This document shows positions 1 to 6,973 of a stretch of DNA of 10,128 bases, piece after piece. Below the pieces are notes generated by a model, which was not told the DNA's origin, ran no database searches, and saw only the letters and a program-made list of their open reading frames with translations. The position numbers were made by a program, and so were the translations under genes. Each line of letters opens with the position of its first letter. Within the stretch, counting starts at the first letter, position 1. The stretch is from Microcaldota archaeon (GTDB lineage: Archaea; Micrarchaeota; Micrarchaeia; Micrarchaeales; CABMGC01), in contig JAJZEU010000079.1 of assembly GCA_021805625.1 (NCBI GenBank), positions 1 to 10,128 on the forward strand, read 5' to 3'.

Positions 1-21
1 ATGACCCTTTGCCAGTGACAT
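1..21 (-). CDS. possible divergent gene, only its first seven codons in the window
   Basis: On the minus strand an ATG at 21-19 opens a frame without stop to the window edge (MSLAKGH). The A/T-rich box at 50-60, which reads ATAAATATAT on this strand, lies 29-39 bases upstream and could serve as its TATA element as well as that of the ligase gene on the other strand. Seven codons are far too few to prove a gene or suggest a product. Confidence 0.15.
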
Positions 22-50
22 GAGACCACTGCGACAACTGTTACATGGCA

Positions 51-59
51 ATATATTTA
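51..59 (+). promoter_or_regulatory. TATA box for the lipoate ligase gene
   Basis: ATATATTTA lies 25-33 bases upstream of the ATG at 84. This is the archaeal TATA-to-start-site distance, so transcription probably begins at or next to that ATG (leaderless mRNA). This argues against the upstream in-frame ATG at 45, which lies before the box. The box is nearly symmetric and could also fire leftward. Confidence 0.5.
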
Positions 60-83
60 TTACTGTTTTGCGGATGTATAAGC

Positions 84-1007
84 ATGTTTTCTTATGAATA
101 CTGGGGGAACAACACTCTCGATATAAAGGCAAATATGGCCATGGAGGAATACCTCCTTGACAGGTCTGAAAAGGAGAAGGTCGCAACAGTACGTTTCTGG
201 AATGTCGCGAGGGACGCCATTGTGCTTGGCTACAGCGAGGCAACCTCGAACATCAAGAAGTTGGACTGCACCTTTGACGTAGCTAGAAGGATAACAGGAG
301 GGTCGCATGTTGAATTTGACATGCATTCGTTGGCCTATTCGTTCACGGTGCCAAGAGATGGCAGCTTCGGACACTTCGAGGACATGAGGGCATACTTTGC
401 AGAGAAAGTCGCGGCTGCGCTTATCGAGCTTGGTGTGGATGATGTAAGCATAGACAACAGGGCCTCAACGATAAATGTTGATGGGAAGGTTATCGCCAGC
501 CATGCAATCTTCTGGGGAGTGAAAAGCGCATTGATGCACGGCCTTATGCTTATTGATTCGTATGATGTAGACAAGATTTACGAGAGGGTATTGCTGAAAG
601 AGAGGAAGATAGGCAAGAAGGTTTATACAGAATACTCCGCTCTCAAGAATGCGCCGACACTGAGCAGTCAGCTGCAGAAGGAGATCAAGAGGATAGATGC
701 TGGGCACAAGAGGGAATATGTGAAGAGGCTTGTTGCTGAAGAGATGCTCAAGCAGATAGCTGGCGAAAGGTTTGAGAAGAAAGCTCCAAGTACAGAGATT
801 GTCTCGAATGCAGAATCTGTCGTAGCTGCCCGCCATACCGGAAGCCCGTGGTTTAATGAAAGGAGGCCTCCCTATACAAAAGGGGAGGTTGAGGCGATAC
901 CCGGAGAGGAACTTGATGGGCTGTTGAGAAAAAGGCTGGGCTACTGCCTTTATATAGAGGTAAGTGATAAGGATTTCGCTAAGATGTCGGTGCCAAAGGA
1001 GGATTGA
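84..1007 (+). CDS. lplA: lipoate-protein ligase A family protein
   Basis: Predicted cytoplasmic ligase of the LplA/BirA fold, which activates lipoate with ATP and attaches it to a lysine of 2-oxoacid dehydrogenase E2 or glycine cleavage H protein. Counting from the ATG at 84 (307 residues), RRITGGSHVEFD at about 68-79 matches the lipoate-ligase RRxxGGxxVxHD signature. GKVIASHA (134-141) followed by HG (152-153) matches the conserved GKKIxGxA...HG segment with the adenylate-contacting lysine. The C-terminal part (SPWFNERRPPYTKG) resembles the LplA accessory domain, so the protein may be a full-length rather than a split LplA/LplB ligase. The ATG at 84 is preferred over the one at 45 because the longer start adds a hydrophobic stretch unusual in this family and lies upstream of the TATA box. 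Its stop touches the dcd start. The family is clear; the substrate (lipoate or octanoate) is not. Confidence 0.8.
   Translation: MFSYEYWGNNTLDIKANMAMEEYLLDRSEKEKVATVRFWNVARDAIVLGYSEATSNIKKLDCTFDVARRITGGSHVEFDMHSLAYSFTVPRDGSFGHFEDMRAYFAEKVAAALIELGVDDVSIDNRASTINVDGKVIASHAIFWGVKSALMHGLMLIDSYDVDKIYERVLLKERKIGKKVYTEYSALKNAPTLSSQLQKEIKRIDAGHKREYVKRLVAEEMLKQIAGERFEKKAPSTEIVSNAESVVAARHTGSPWFNERRPPYTKGEVEAIPGEELDGLLRKRLGYCLYIEVSDKDFAKMSVPKED
995..1002 (+). promoter_or_regulatory. Shine-Dalgarno site for dcd
   Basis: AAAGGAGG, a near-perfect anti-16S match, lies five bases before the dcd ATG and inside the last codons of the ligase gene. It indicates translation of dcd from a shared mRNA, in contrast to the leaderless starts elsewhere in the window. 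Confidence 0.75.
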
Positions 1008-1544
1008 ATGATACTATCAGATTTTGATCTTAAGAACATGATAAAGGAAAAAAGGATTGTGGTGAAGCCCTTCGCGAAGGAGATAATAAGGGAGAACGGC
1101 ATAGACCTTCGGCTTGCCGGTGAGATTGCCTATCACAACGAAAAGCTTGACAAAAACTTCGTTCTGGATCCCTCGAACAAAGAACACGTCAAAAATATCT
1201 ACAAGATTGAAAGAGGAAAGAAGGTGCTGCTGCTCAAACCGAGATCGCAGGTGCTCTTGTCTACTGTGGAATATCTTGAACTGCCCGACCATCTTGTTGG
1301 CTTCGTGGAATTGAGGAGCACCTGGGCGAGGCACGGTCTTCTCTTGCCGCCTACAATAATCGACGCGGGCTTCAGGGGCACAATCACCCTAGAAGTCTAT
1401 AATGCTGCGCCTTACACGATCGCGATAAAGCCGAAGATGAGATTCGCTCATGTTATCTTCGCTGCAACGATGAACAGAGTAAAAAATGCGTACAGCGGCA
1501 GCTACACGGACCAGAGAGGAATCTTCATCCCGAAGGTGCTTTGA
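1008..1544 (+). CDS. dcd: dCTP deaminase, possibly bifunctional with dUTPase
   Basis: Deaminates dCTP to dUTP for dTMP synthesis; a homotrimer of the dUTPase fold acting in the cytoplasm. The start MILSD, then NGIDLRL (about 30-36), ELRSTWARHG, DAGFRGTITLEVYN and the C-terminal YSGSYTDQRG all fit archaeal Dcd proteins. In the family the Glu of the ITLE motif is catalytic, and the RSxxAR segment supplies substrate-binding Ser and Arg; both are present. The spacer between the AR and DxGF motifs is two residues shorter than in the E. coli enzyme. The DAGF form, instead of the usual DPGF, also occurs in the Methanocaldococcus bifunctional dCTP deaminase/dUTPase, so release of dUMP is possible but not shown. 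At 178 residues it is of normal archaeal length. It follows the ligase stop with no gap, has a strong ribosome-binding site, and ends three bases before the convergent PRC-barrel gene. Confidence 0.92.
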   Translation: MILSDFDLKNMIKEKRIVVKPFAKEIIRENGIDLRLAGEIAYHNEKLDKNFVLDPSNKEHVKNIYKIERGKKVLLLKPRSQVLLSTVEYLELPDHLVGFVELRSTWARHGLLLPPTIIDAGFRGTITLEVYNAAPYTIAIKPKMRFAHVIFAATMNRVKNAYSGSYTDQRGIFIPKVL

Positions 1545-1547
1545 GCA

Positions 1548-1829
1548 TTATCTTGAAAGATCGTTGACTTCTTCCTTGCTTGCCTGTTCTTCCTGCGCTC
1601 CCATGTGCGTTGAGACTAGCACTACGTCTCCAACGTTCTTCACGTTCTTGTATAGGATGCTCTTCTGCTTCAGGGATGTCTTTATGTCGCCCTTCAGTCC
1701 TTTCCATGGGACCATGAGGAGCCTGCTGACTTCTCCTCTTTCCAGATCTATTATTGCACCCTGCACGTCTCCGAGGTACTGGCCGCCGTCGCTGTATATG
1801 TCCATGTGGTATATATCACTTATTTTCAT
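1548..1829 (-). CDS. PRC-barrel domain protein
   Basis: Small soluble protein of 93 residues with one PRC-barrel domain. Residues 1-40 (MKISDIYHMDIYSDGG, then YLGDVQGAIIDLERGEVSRLLM) show the strand pattern and the G-x-V-x-x-x-x-x-D segment of the fold. KNVKNVGDVVLV at 62-73 matches the closing Vxx(I/V)GDxVxV strand of archaeal members. The last 20 residues are a charged tail. PRC-barrels bind RNA or protein partners (RimM, photosynthetic reaction centre H subunit); archaeal stand-alone copies are common and may help cell division or RNA processing, but nothing here decides which. The ATG is preceded by a weak GGTG element at 1836-1839. The gene converges on dcd with only three bases between the stops. 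Confidence 0.8.
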   Translation of the reverse strand: MKISDIYHMDIYSDGGQYLGDVQGAIIDLERGEVSRLLMVPWKGLKGDIKTSLKQKSILYKNVKNVGDVVLVSTHMGAQEEQASKEEVNDLSR

Positions 1830-1860
1830 CGCAACACCATTTTATTATTAGCAAATAGTG

Positions 1861-1868
1861 CTAAAAAG
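1861..1868 (-). promoter_or_regulatory. weak TATA-like box for the PRC-barrel gene
   Basis: On the minus strand TTTTTAGC lies 32-39 bases before the PRC-barrel ATG. It would leave a short leader holding the GGTG ribosome-binding element. It is a poor match and the only candidate in the 82-base gap to endA. Confidence 0.25.
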
Positions 1869-1911
1869 ATTCCGAATTGCGGGTCAATAGCGGAATAAAA
1901 CAATTTTGCAG

Positions 1912-3060
1912 TCATGGTTGCATCCATTCTATCTCATAGTAGTCGTGATTGCTATCGTGGAGCGCTATCTGCCTGACCCTGTAGTACGTGACAGATGTTT
2001 CCCTGTCCGCGATTGCGAGCACAAGTTCCAGCTTCCCTGCCTTGGCTTTCTTTATGGCACCGGCAAGCTCCCCCCCTCCTATGTACTCCTCTTCGCTGAG
2101 GGAGAACATGGCGTATTTCGGCGCTGCGTCGTCGGGATTGTCGGCCTCGCCACCGTTCCTGTAGAAGAGCACGTAGTCTATCTGTACCCCTTTGGCGTTT
2201 GCCCTGCCGGGTATGGCGAGGATGAAGGTCTTCCTGACGGAATGAGCTACCCTTATGGCCCTCGCCCATTCCGATATGAGAAGCTTCGACCTTTTGGGGA
2301 AGACCTGTATGACGTGCTTGGAATGCATCCAATTGCCGTTCGACACGGGTTTTGCTCCTGGGAAGTATAGCCTGAAATGCGTGCCGAACTTGAAGCCTGT
2401 CTTGATCACATAGCCCCTCTCTCTCCAGTCCTTGTAGACCTCATACAGATCTAGAAAATCCTCCCTCCTGCTTACAGCATACTTTCTCATCTCATCGGTG
2501 CTGATGTTGCCTAGCTGGAGCATGCCCTCTTCTGCGAGGAAGAGGCTCTCGTATATGTCGAGCTTGCTGAACTGGCCTCGGTCTGCGGCTTTGTATGATC
2601 CATACTGGCCCAGCCAGTATTTTTCGTACAGCTCCCTGCCCTTTTCCGCATCGTCAAGCACAGAAATGAGATCAGACTTATAGAATGTGCCAGCAAGCTT
2701 GTAGTGCGGAAGGGAAATGCTGGAGGATGGATATCTCTTTACAGGAGTGCTGTTGGGCACCTTGAATGCATATGAATAGGGCCAGGCGACCAGGCCGCGC
2801 TCCCTCCAGTCCTTGAAAGTGAAGTACCTTGCCATGAATTTGCGCTTCCTCCAGTATCTTGAGGCAAGTCCATTGAATGTGAGCTGTTTGCTTCCGTGCA
2901 TGCAGGCAGCATTCCTGACATCCATTAGATAAAGGAGCTCTTCTACCGAAAGGGCAAGGCTCTTGCCGTTATCTACGCCGAAATGGCCCTTTCGCAGCTG
3001 ATCTACCGAGGACTGGTCTGTGACCTCTGCCCTGCCCCTCTCGAAAGCGATTGCGAGCAT
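1912..3060 (-). CDS. endA: tRNA splicing endonuclease, three-unit ARMAN (epsilon-2) type
   Basis: Cuts bulge-helix-bulge exon-intron junctions in precursor tRNA. The 382-residue chain is about twice a classical archaeal EndA subunit. The catalytic domain sits in the middle: GFKFGTHFRLYF (about 222-233), WMHSKHVIQVF (244-254) and RVAHSVRKTFILA (270-282) carry the general-base/acid triad Y232, H246 and K277. An N-terminal unit (about 1-100) with a RYWRKRKFMARYFTFKDWRERG stretch repeats the KDWRERG helix seen again at 210-216, as expected for a duplicated N-terminal subdomain. The C-terminal 100 residues form another unit (YVLFYR, then LELVLAIADRETSVTYYRV) without a triad. This order (N-terminal unit, catalytic unit, C-terminal unit) is that of the epsilon-2 homodimer described from ARMAN archaea, known for broad intron specificity. 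A TATA box at 3081-3090 suits a leaderless start at the ATG used here. Divergent from taw1. Confidence 0.93.
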   Translation of the reverse strand: MLAIAFERGRAEVTDQSSVDQLRKGHFGVDNGKSLALSVEELLYLMDVRNAACMHGSKQLTFNGLASRYWRKRKFMARYFTFKDWRERGLVAWPYSYAFKVPNSTPVKRYPSSSISLPHYKLAGTFYKSDLISVLDDAEKGRELYEKYWLGQYGSYKAADRGQFSKLDIYESLFLAEEGMLQLGNISTDEMRKYAVSRREDFLDLYEVYKDWRERGYVIKTGFKFGTHFRLYFPGAKPVSNGNWMHSKHVIQVFPKRSKLLISEWARAIRVAHSVRKTFILAIPGRANAKGVQIDYVLFYRNGGEADNPDDAAPKYAMFSLSEEEYIGGGELAGAIKKAKAGKLELVLAIADRETSVTYYRVRQIALHDSNHDYYEIEWMQP

Positions 3061-3080
3061 GATTGATACTTGCCGCCATC

Positions 3081-3090
3081 GCTATAATAA
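3081..3090 (-). promoter_or_regulatory. TATA box for endA
   Basis: TTATTATAGC on the minus strand spans bases -21 to -30 from the endA ATG, the position expected for a leaderless archaeal transcript. Confidence 0.5.
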
Positions 3091-3091
3091 C

Positions 3092-3110
3092 TTTGCTGCA
3101 TTTGCTGCAT
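3092..3110. repeat. tandem 9-mer in the endA/taw1 divergent promoter region
   Basis: TTTGCTGCA occurs twice back to back (3092-3100 and 3101-3109). It is directly upstream of the endA TATA box and about 50-70 bases upstream of the taw1 ATG, a place where a regulator of both genes could bind. Chance cannot be excluded. Confidence 0.5.
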
Positions 3111-3116
3111 GGAAGT

Positions 3117-3126
3117 GTTTTTTATT
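3117..3126 (+). promoter_or_regulatory. possible TATA element for taw1
   Basis: TTTTTATTTC lies 34-43 bases before the taw1 ATG and would give a leader of roughly ten bases. A second A/T-rich candidate (AATAATATT, near 3137-3145) is closer than normal. No ribosome-binding site is visible. Confidence 0.25.
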
Positions 3127-3159
3127 TCTTGTTGAGAATAATATTGGCTTGGTCTTTGC

Positions 3160-4182
3160 ATGGGAGAGGAGGCAGCAGTCCAAAAGAAATCCGGCGATGG
3201 AAAGCCGCACGTGCCGGAAACGCTGGCAGGCATGATGAAGAAGCAGGGCTACCACTTTGTAGGAAGGCATTCTGCCACGAAGGCATGCGGCTACACGGTC
3301 GGAAGCCTCAAGGGAGGGCCAACATGCTACAAGCACAAGTTCTACGGCATAAGGAGCTGGAGATGCATACAGGCAACCCCAGCAATAGGATGCAACCTTG
3401 CGTGCACGTTTTGCTGGAGGATAATACCTGAGGAGATTGGCATAAATTGGAACGAGCTCAATGCGTTGGGAAACTGGGACGATCCTGATACTATTGTCGA
3501 AGGCCTTATAAGGGAGCACAGGCGCATAGTAAGCGGCTACAAGGGCAACGAGAAAGCAGATGCAGCTAGATGGAAAGAAGCCAACTATCCCGCACATGTG
3601 GCCCTCAGCCTGACCGGGGAGCCGCTCTTCTACCCGAAGATGAGCCAGCTACTGGATGCGTTCCACAAGCACGGCATAAGCACCTTCCTTGTCACTAATG
3701 GCACGATTGTGGATGCGTTGAGAAGGCTTACCACGCTGCCTACGCAGTTGTATGTATCTGTGCAGGCGCCTAACAGGGATGTGTATGAGAAGACGGTGCG
3801 GCCGAAGACGCTCAATGCGTGGAGCAGGTTTCAGGAATTTTTGGAGGTATTCTCAAAGCTCGATACAAGGAGGGTTTTCAGGATGACTCTGGTCAAAGGA
3901 TTGAACATGGTAGATGCGAAGAGCTATGCGGAGCTTATCAGGAAGGGCAGTCCCGACTATGTTGAGGTGAAGGGATTCGTGTTCGTAGGAGGGTCCAGGA
4001 ATCCTTCCAGGAACCTTTCCTATTCGCAGATGCCCAGTGGTACGGAGATAATCGAGTTTGCGGAGGAACTTGCGGCTGAGAGCGGCTATTTATACACAGA
4101 CTACCACGAACACAGCAAAGTCGCGCTGCTCTGCAGGGACAGCAGCGCGAAAGACAGCAGGATCATAAAATTCGCGAAGTGA
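3160..4182 (+). CDS. taw1: tRNA 4-demethylwyosine synthase (radical SAM)
   Basis: Condenses N1-methylguanosine at position 37 of tRNA-Phe with two carbons of pyruvate to form 4-demethylwyosine, the first tricyclic step of wyosine synthesis; this base beside the anticodon limits frameshifting. The radical-SAM CxxxCxxC is C78, C82 and C85 (GCNLACTFCW). Three further cysteines upstream, C43, C56 and C69, are spaced 13 apart, the pattern that holds the second 4Fe-4S cluster in Taw1/TYW1. LSLTGEPLFYPKM (150-161), YVSVQAPNRDVYEKTVRP (198-215) and EVKGFVFVGGSR (269-280) are family blocks. The 340-residue length is typical; the flavodoxin domain of eukaryotic TYW1 is absent, as in archaea. It is divergent from endA and is followed after four bases by a membrane-protein gene, probably co-transcribed. 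Confidence 0.95.
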   Translation: MGEEAAVQKKSGDGKPHVPETLAGMMKKQGYHFVGRHSATKACGYTVGSLKGGPTCYKHKFYGIRSWRCIQATPAIGCNLACTFCWRIIPEEIGINWNELNALGNWDDPDTIVEGLIREHRRIVSGYKGNEKADAARWKEANYPAHVALSLTGEPLFYPKMSQLLDAFHKHGISTFLVTNGTIVDALRRLTTLPTQLYVSVQAPNRDVYEKTVRPKTLNAWSRFQEFLEVFSKLDTRRVFRMTLVKGLNMVDAKSYAELIRKGSPDYVEVKGFVFVGGSRNPSRNLSYSQMPSGTEIIEFAEELAAESGYLYTDYHEHSKVALLCRDSSAKDSRIIKFAK

Positions 4183-4186
4183 TTCT

Positions 4187-5224
4187 ATGCAAAAGAAGGC
4201 CAGTGCTCTTGACTTGGGAAGCGTGGGAAGCCTGAGAAAAGGGCATGATTATGTTGCAAGGATGAACAGGATAAGCAAGATCGTGATGACACTCCTTCTG
4301 GTAAGCTTTGCTGTGTTCATAATTATAGCCGCATTGGCCATACTGAAGATGGGTGTTTCGAATTTTTTCGCTACGATAAAATCGATAAATGCATTCTACT
4401 ACTCCCTTGCCATTCTCACGGTTTTCATAGGGTATTTAATGCGCTTCCCGAAGTGGAGCATCTACATGGACAAGCTTGGCATAAAGATCGGGCTCAAAAA
4501 GAACTTCATGATATATCTCTCGATGTATTCGATGGAGCTTACTCCTGGCAGATGGGGTAGGGCAATAGTCTCATATACAATAAACAAGCTGACAAAAGTG
4601 AAGTTTGCGAGAACCTTTCCTGCTGTTGTTGCTGATATCTTCACGGACTTCCTGGGTTTTGTCATACTGCTCCTCGGATCTGCATTCCTTATGCACAAGT
4701 ACATCCTGCCTTCACTGGTAATAAGCGCCCTGCTCATCGTCCCATTCGTCTTCCTGTATGTGAGGAAGCCTTTTGAGTTCATAAGAAAAAAGTTTTCCAA
4801 GTCAAAAAGGCTCCGCGGCTTCCTGGAGGTTGGCAGCCTCTACTTCAAGAGCAATAAACTGCTTGACAAATCGGCATACGCCTCTTCGCTAGGCTATACC
4901 GTGCCTTCCATGTTCCTGAATGGAGTCAGCCTGTATTTCGTGATACTCGCATTTGGCATACACCTTGACCCTGGCTTCATACCTACGGTGATATTCATAT
5001 ATGCCACATCAGTAGTACTTGGCATGATAAGCGGGATACCCGGGGCACTTGGTGTTACGGATGCGGTGCTTCTTGCAGCTTTGGTGGGGTTCCTCGGAGG
5101 CGCAGGCATAAGCTTCGGCCTTGCTTCGGTAATAACGATCTTCTTCAGGATATCGACGCTGTGGTTCGTGGAGCTTTTTGGCTTTGCAGCGCTTAGCTAT
5201 ACCTTCAGGTACTGGAAGCAGTAA
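4187..5224 (+). CDS. UPF0104/AglD-type integral membrane protein (LPG synthase-like transmembrane family)
   Basis: Polytopic membrane protein of 345 residues of the flippase-like family PF03706, which includes the membrane part of bacterial lysylphosphatidylglycerol synthase and the C-terminal part of AglD. About eight hydrophobic segments are visible (near 32-53, 70-87, 106-118, 152-170, 174-191, 240-257, 264-282 and 310-338). The family signatures ELTPGRWGR (117-125) and SGIPGALGVTD (282-292) are intact. Members are thought to move or modify lipid-linked substrates, but no activity is established for stand-alone archaeal copies. The first 25 residues are polar and an alternative ATG exists at 4262; the ATG at 4187 is kept because it lies four bases after the taw1 stop, suggesting coupled translation. 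The last 20 bases overlap the end of dphB on the other strand. Confidence 0.82.
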   Translation: MQKKASALDLGSVGSLRKGHDYVARMNRISKIVMTLLLVSFAVFIIIAALAILKMGVSNFFATIKSINAFYYSLAILTVFIGYLMRFPKWSIYMDKLGIKIGLKKNFMIYLSMYSMELTPGRWGRAIVSYTINKLTKVKFARTFPAVVADIFTDFLGFVILLLGSAFLMHKYILPSLVISALLIVPFVFLYVRKPFEFIRKKFSKSKRLRGFLEVGSLYFKSNKLLDKSAYASSLGYTVPSMFLNGVSLYFVILAFGIHLDPGFIPTVIFIYATSVVLGMISGIPGALGVTDAVLLAALVGFLGGAGISFGLASVITIFFRISTLWFVELFGFAALSYTFRYWKQ

Positions 5225-5975
5225 ATCTCCTGAGAGCTTCTTCCTCTGCGAAATTTGGCTCGGCAGGCACGATTATGCTCAGCAGCTTGCCCTCAAACCT
5301 TGCTGAGAGCCCTTTGGCTTTCGCGATTTCTACATAGGATATTGCTTCGCTGTTGGTGCCTATGCCGCCAAGAATCATGATCTTCTGGCTCTTTCCGAGC
5401 ACCTGCCTGCTTTTTTCAGCCTCGCCGATTATGGAGAGCGCTGTGCTGAGGTCCATTGCCTTGCCTTCCTTGTAGTTGTAATCCAAGAGGATGAGCGTAT
5501 GCTCGCCGTTTTTCTGGTTCTTTGCTACCACATCGAGGAAGGAGGTGGGCTTGTACAGCTCTGTCCAGAACGGTATCGTTGTGGTGGGGCCGAAGCGGTA
5601 TATGTCTAGGCCGCTGGCACCTATCGCTGCGGAAAAGATTGAAGGAGCATGGAATATCTCCACCTTTATGCAGAGCCTTGATGCTTCGTCGAGTATTATA
5701 TGGTGGGTGGTAGCTATCATGGGGTCTCCCATGGTGACTATTGCGATGTCTTTTTCCTTGGCTTCCTTTATCGTATCCTTTACCTTTTCTTCAAGATCAG
5801 ACCTTTCCATGACAACAAATTTCTTCCCCAATTCTTTCTCAAGGAATGAGAGCTGCTCTGAAGGAACCTTGTTCGTATGCACATCTATCTTTATGATATC
5901 TACTGCCTTAAGCCGCTGGAGAGCCCTTGTCGATATGTCGCCGACTTCCAAGCCGAGGCCAACCAGAAAGAGCAT
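5205..5975 (-). CDS. dphB: diphthine synthase
   Basis: SAM-dependent methyltransferase that methylates the modified histidine of elongation factor 2 during diphthamide synthesis. It has the tetrapyrrole-methylase fold: MLFLVGLGLEVGDIS (1-15), GDPMIATTH (83-91) for SAM binding, HAPSIFSAAIGASGLDIYRFG (109-129) and a C-terminal PAEPNFAEEEAL block. The 256-residue length is normal. The usual YTS after the second strand is HTN here (33-35), a mild divergence. The start has AAAGGG on the minus strand at 5981-5986, five bases before the ATG. radA ends 19 bases upstream on the same strand, so the two are probably one operon. The 3' end overlaps the convergent membrane-protein gene by 20 bases, so both C-termini are encoded by the same DNA. 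Confidence 0.94.
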   Translation of the reverse strand: MLFLVGLGLEVGDISTRALQRLKAVDIIKIDVHTNKVPSEQLSFLEKELGKKFVVMERSDLEEKVKDTIKEAKEKDIAIVTMGDPMIATTHHIILDEASRLCIKVEIFHAPSIFSAAIGASGLDIYRFGPTTTIPFWTELYKPTSFLDVVAKNQKNGEHTLILLDYNYKEGKAMDLSTALSIIGEAEKSRQVLGKSQKIMILGGIGTNSEAISYVEIAKAKGLSARFEGKLLSIIVPAEPNFAEEEALRRFTASST

Positions 5976-5994
5976 GAAATCCCTTTAACTGATG

Positions 5995-6945
5995 CTAGTC
6001 CTTTATGCCGTCAGGCGTGATCTTTATCACACATTCTCCTTCAGGCATGTTGGGCGAGTCGACAAGTCTGATTATCCTCTTCTCCTCCTTGCTCTTCCTT
6101 ATGTAGAGCCTTGTCGTAGCCGCATGGGCCACTATGTTGCCGCCGACGGGTGTCGTAGGATCTCCGAAAAGGATGCCAGGATTGTCCATAACCTGGTTAG
6201 TCATGTAGACTGCAAGGTCGTAGGTATCCGCAAGGTGCTGCAGCTTGTGGACGTGCACATTGAGCTTCTGCTGCCTTTCACCCAGCGCGCCCCTGCCTAT
6301 GAACTCTGCTCTGAACAGCGACATCAGCGAATCCACCACGATAAGCTTTATGTTCTGCTCCCTTATGAGTTTGTCAGCCCTTTCTATGGTTAGAATCTGC
6401 TTTTCGGTGCTTTCCACTCTAGAAACGAAGATGTTTTCCAGCACGGCTTTTGGATCCATGCCTGAGGCCTTCGCGATCTGATCTATCCTCTCCGGTCTGA
6501 AGGTTCCCTCCGTATCTACAAACAGGACTTTGCCTTCGAGGCCACCCTTGCCCTGTGGCAGCTGGACGTTCACGCATAACTGGAAGCCTATCTGGCTCTT
6601 CCCGGAAGCATATTTGCCGTATGTTTCTGTTATGCCGTTTATCTCCACGCCGCCGCCGAGGAGCTCGTTGAAGTTCTTTGCGCCTGTGGTTATCCTGCCG
6701 ATCTGCTTCCTCTTTTCAAAGACCTCTTCACCGGTCTTGACCGATATTGTGGTGGCCTGTTTTGCAGCTTCCACGGCCTTCTTTGCGGCATCAACGCTTA
6801 TCCCTGAGATTTCGGAAAGCTCGTGAGGAGCCATTGTAGCTATCTTCTCTATGCTGTCGTAGCCTGCCGTTTCGAGTTTCTCTGCAGAAGCTGCGCCTAT
6901 GCCGGGCAACTCCTCTATGCCCTTTGCCCCTTTTTCTTTTGCCAT
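5995..6945 (-). CDS. radA: DNA repair and recombination protein RadA
   Basis: Archaeal RecA/Rad51-type recombinase that forms an ATP-dependent filament on single-stranded DNA and drives strand exchange. Counting from the ATG at 6945 (316 residues): helix-hairpin-helix domain with ELPGIGAASAEKL near 12-24, a linker, then the ATPase core with Walker A GKYASGKS (110-117), VDTEGTFRPERI, Walker B LIVVDS (201-206), the FIGRGALGERQQKL block and the MTNQV/GGNIVAHAATTRL region of DNA-binding loop L2. Two positions deviate: the usual GEFGSGKT P-loop reads GKYASGKS, and the Phe of the FxxA-type subunit-joining motif before EKR appears to be Val (VKTGEEVFEKR). The GxxxxGKS rule is kept, so activity is expected. 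A longer frame starting at a TTG at 6975 is rejected because that codon lies in the TATA box. First gene of a radA-dphB operon. Confidence 0.96.
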   Translation of the reverse strand: MAKEKGAKGIEELPGIGAASAEKLETAGYDSIEKIATMAPHELSEISGISVDAAKKAVEAAKQATTISVKTGEEVFEKRKQIGRITTGAKNFNELLGGGVEINGITETYGKYASGKSQIGFQLCVNVQLPQGKGGLEGKVLFVDTEGTFRPERIDQIAKASGMDPKAVLENIFVSRVESTEKQILTIERADKLIREQNIKLIVVDSLMSLFRAEFIGRGALGERQQKLNVHVHKLQHLADTYDLAVYMTNQVMDNPGILFGDPTTPVGGNIVAHAATTRLYIRKSKEEKRIIRLVDSPNMPEGECVIKITPDGIKD

Positions 6946-6973
6946 TATTGCCCCCGTTGAGCTATTGTATGGC

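Noticed and set aside
45..83. Longer ligase N-terminus (ATG at 45) resembling a signal peptide
   Set aside because: The ATG lies upstream of the TATA box, and the enzyme family is cytoplasmic.
1906..2370. Plus-strand open frame of 154 codons
   Set aside because: Lies antisense inside endA, whose family motifs are certain; the translation is Pro/Cys/Tyr-rich and has no recognisable motif.
3082..3597. Minus-strand open frame of 171 codons
   Set aside because: Antisense to taw1 and crossing the divergent promoter region; Cys/Tyr-rich without a motif.
5491..5988. Plus-strand open frame of 165 codons
   Set aside because: Antisense to dphB; Ser/Phe-rich translation typical of the opposite strand of a real gene.
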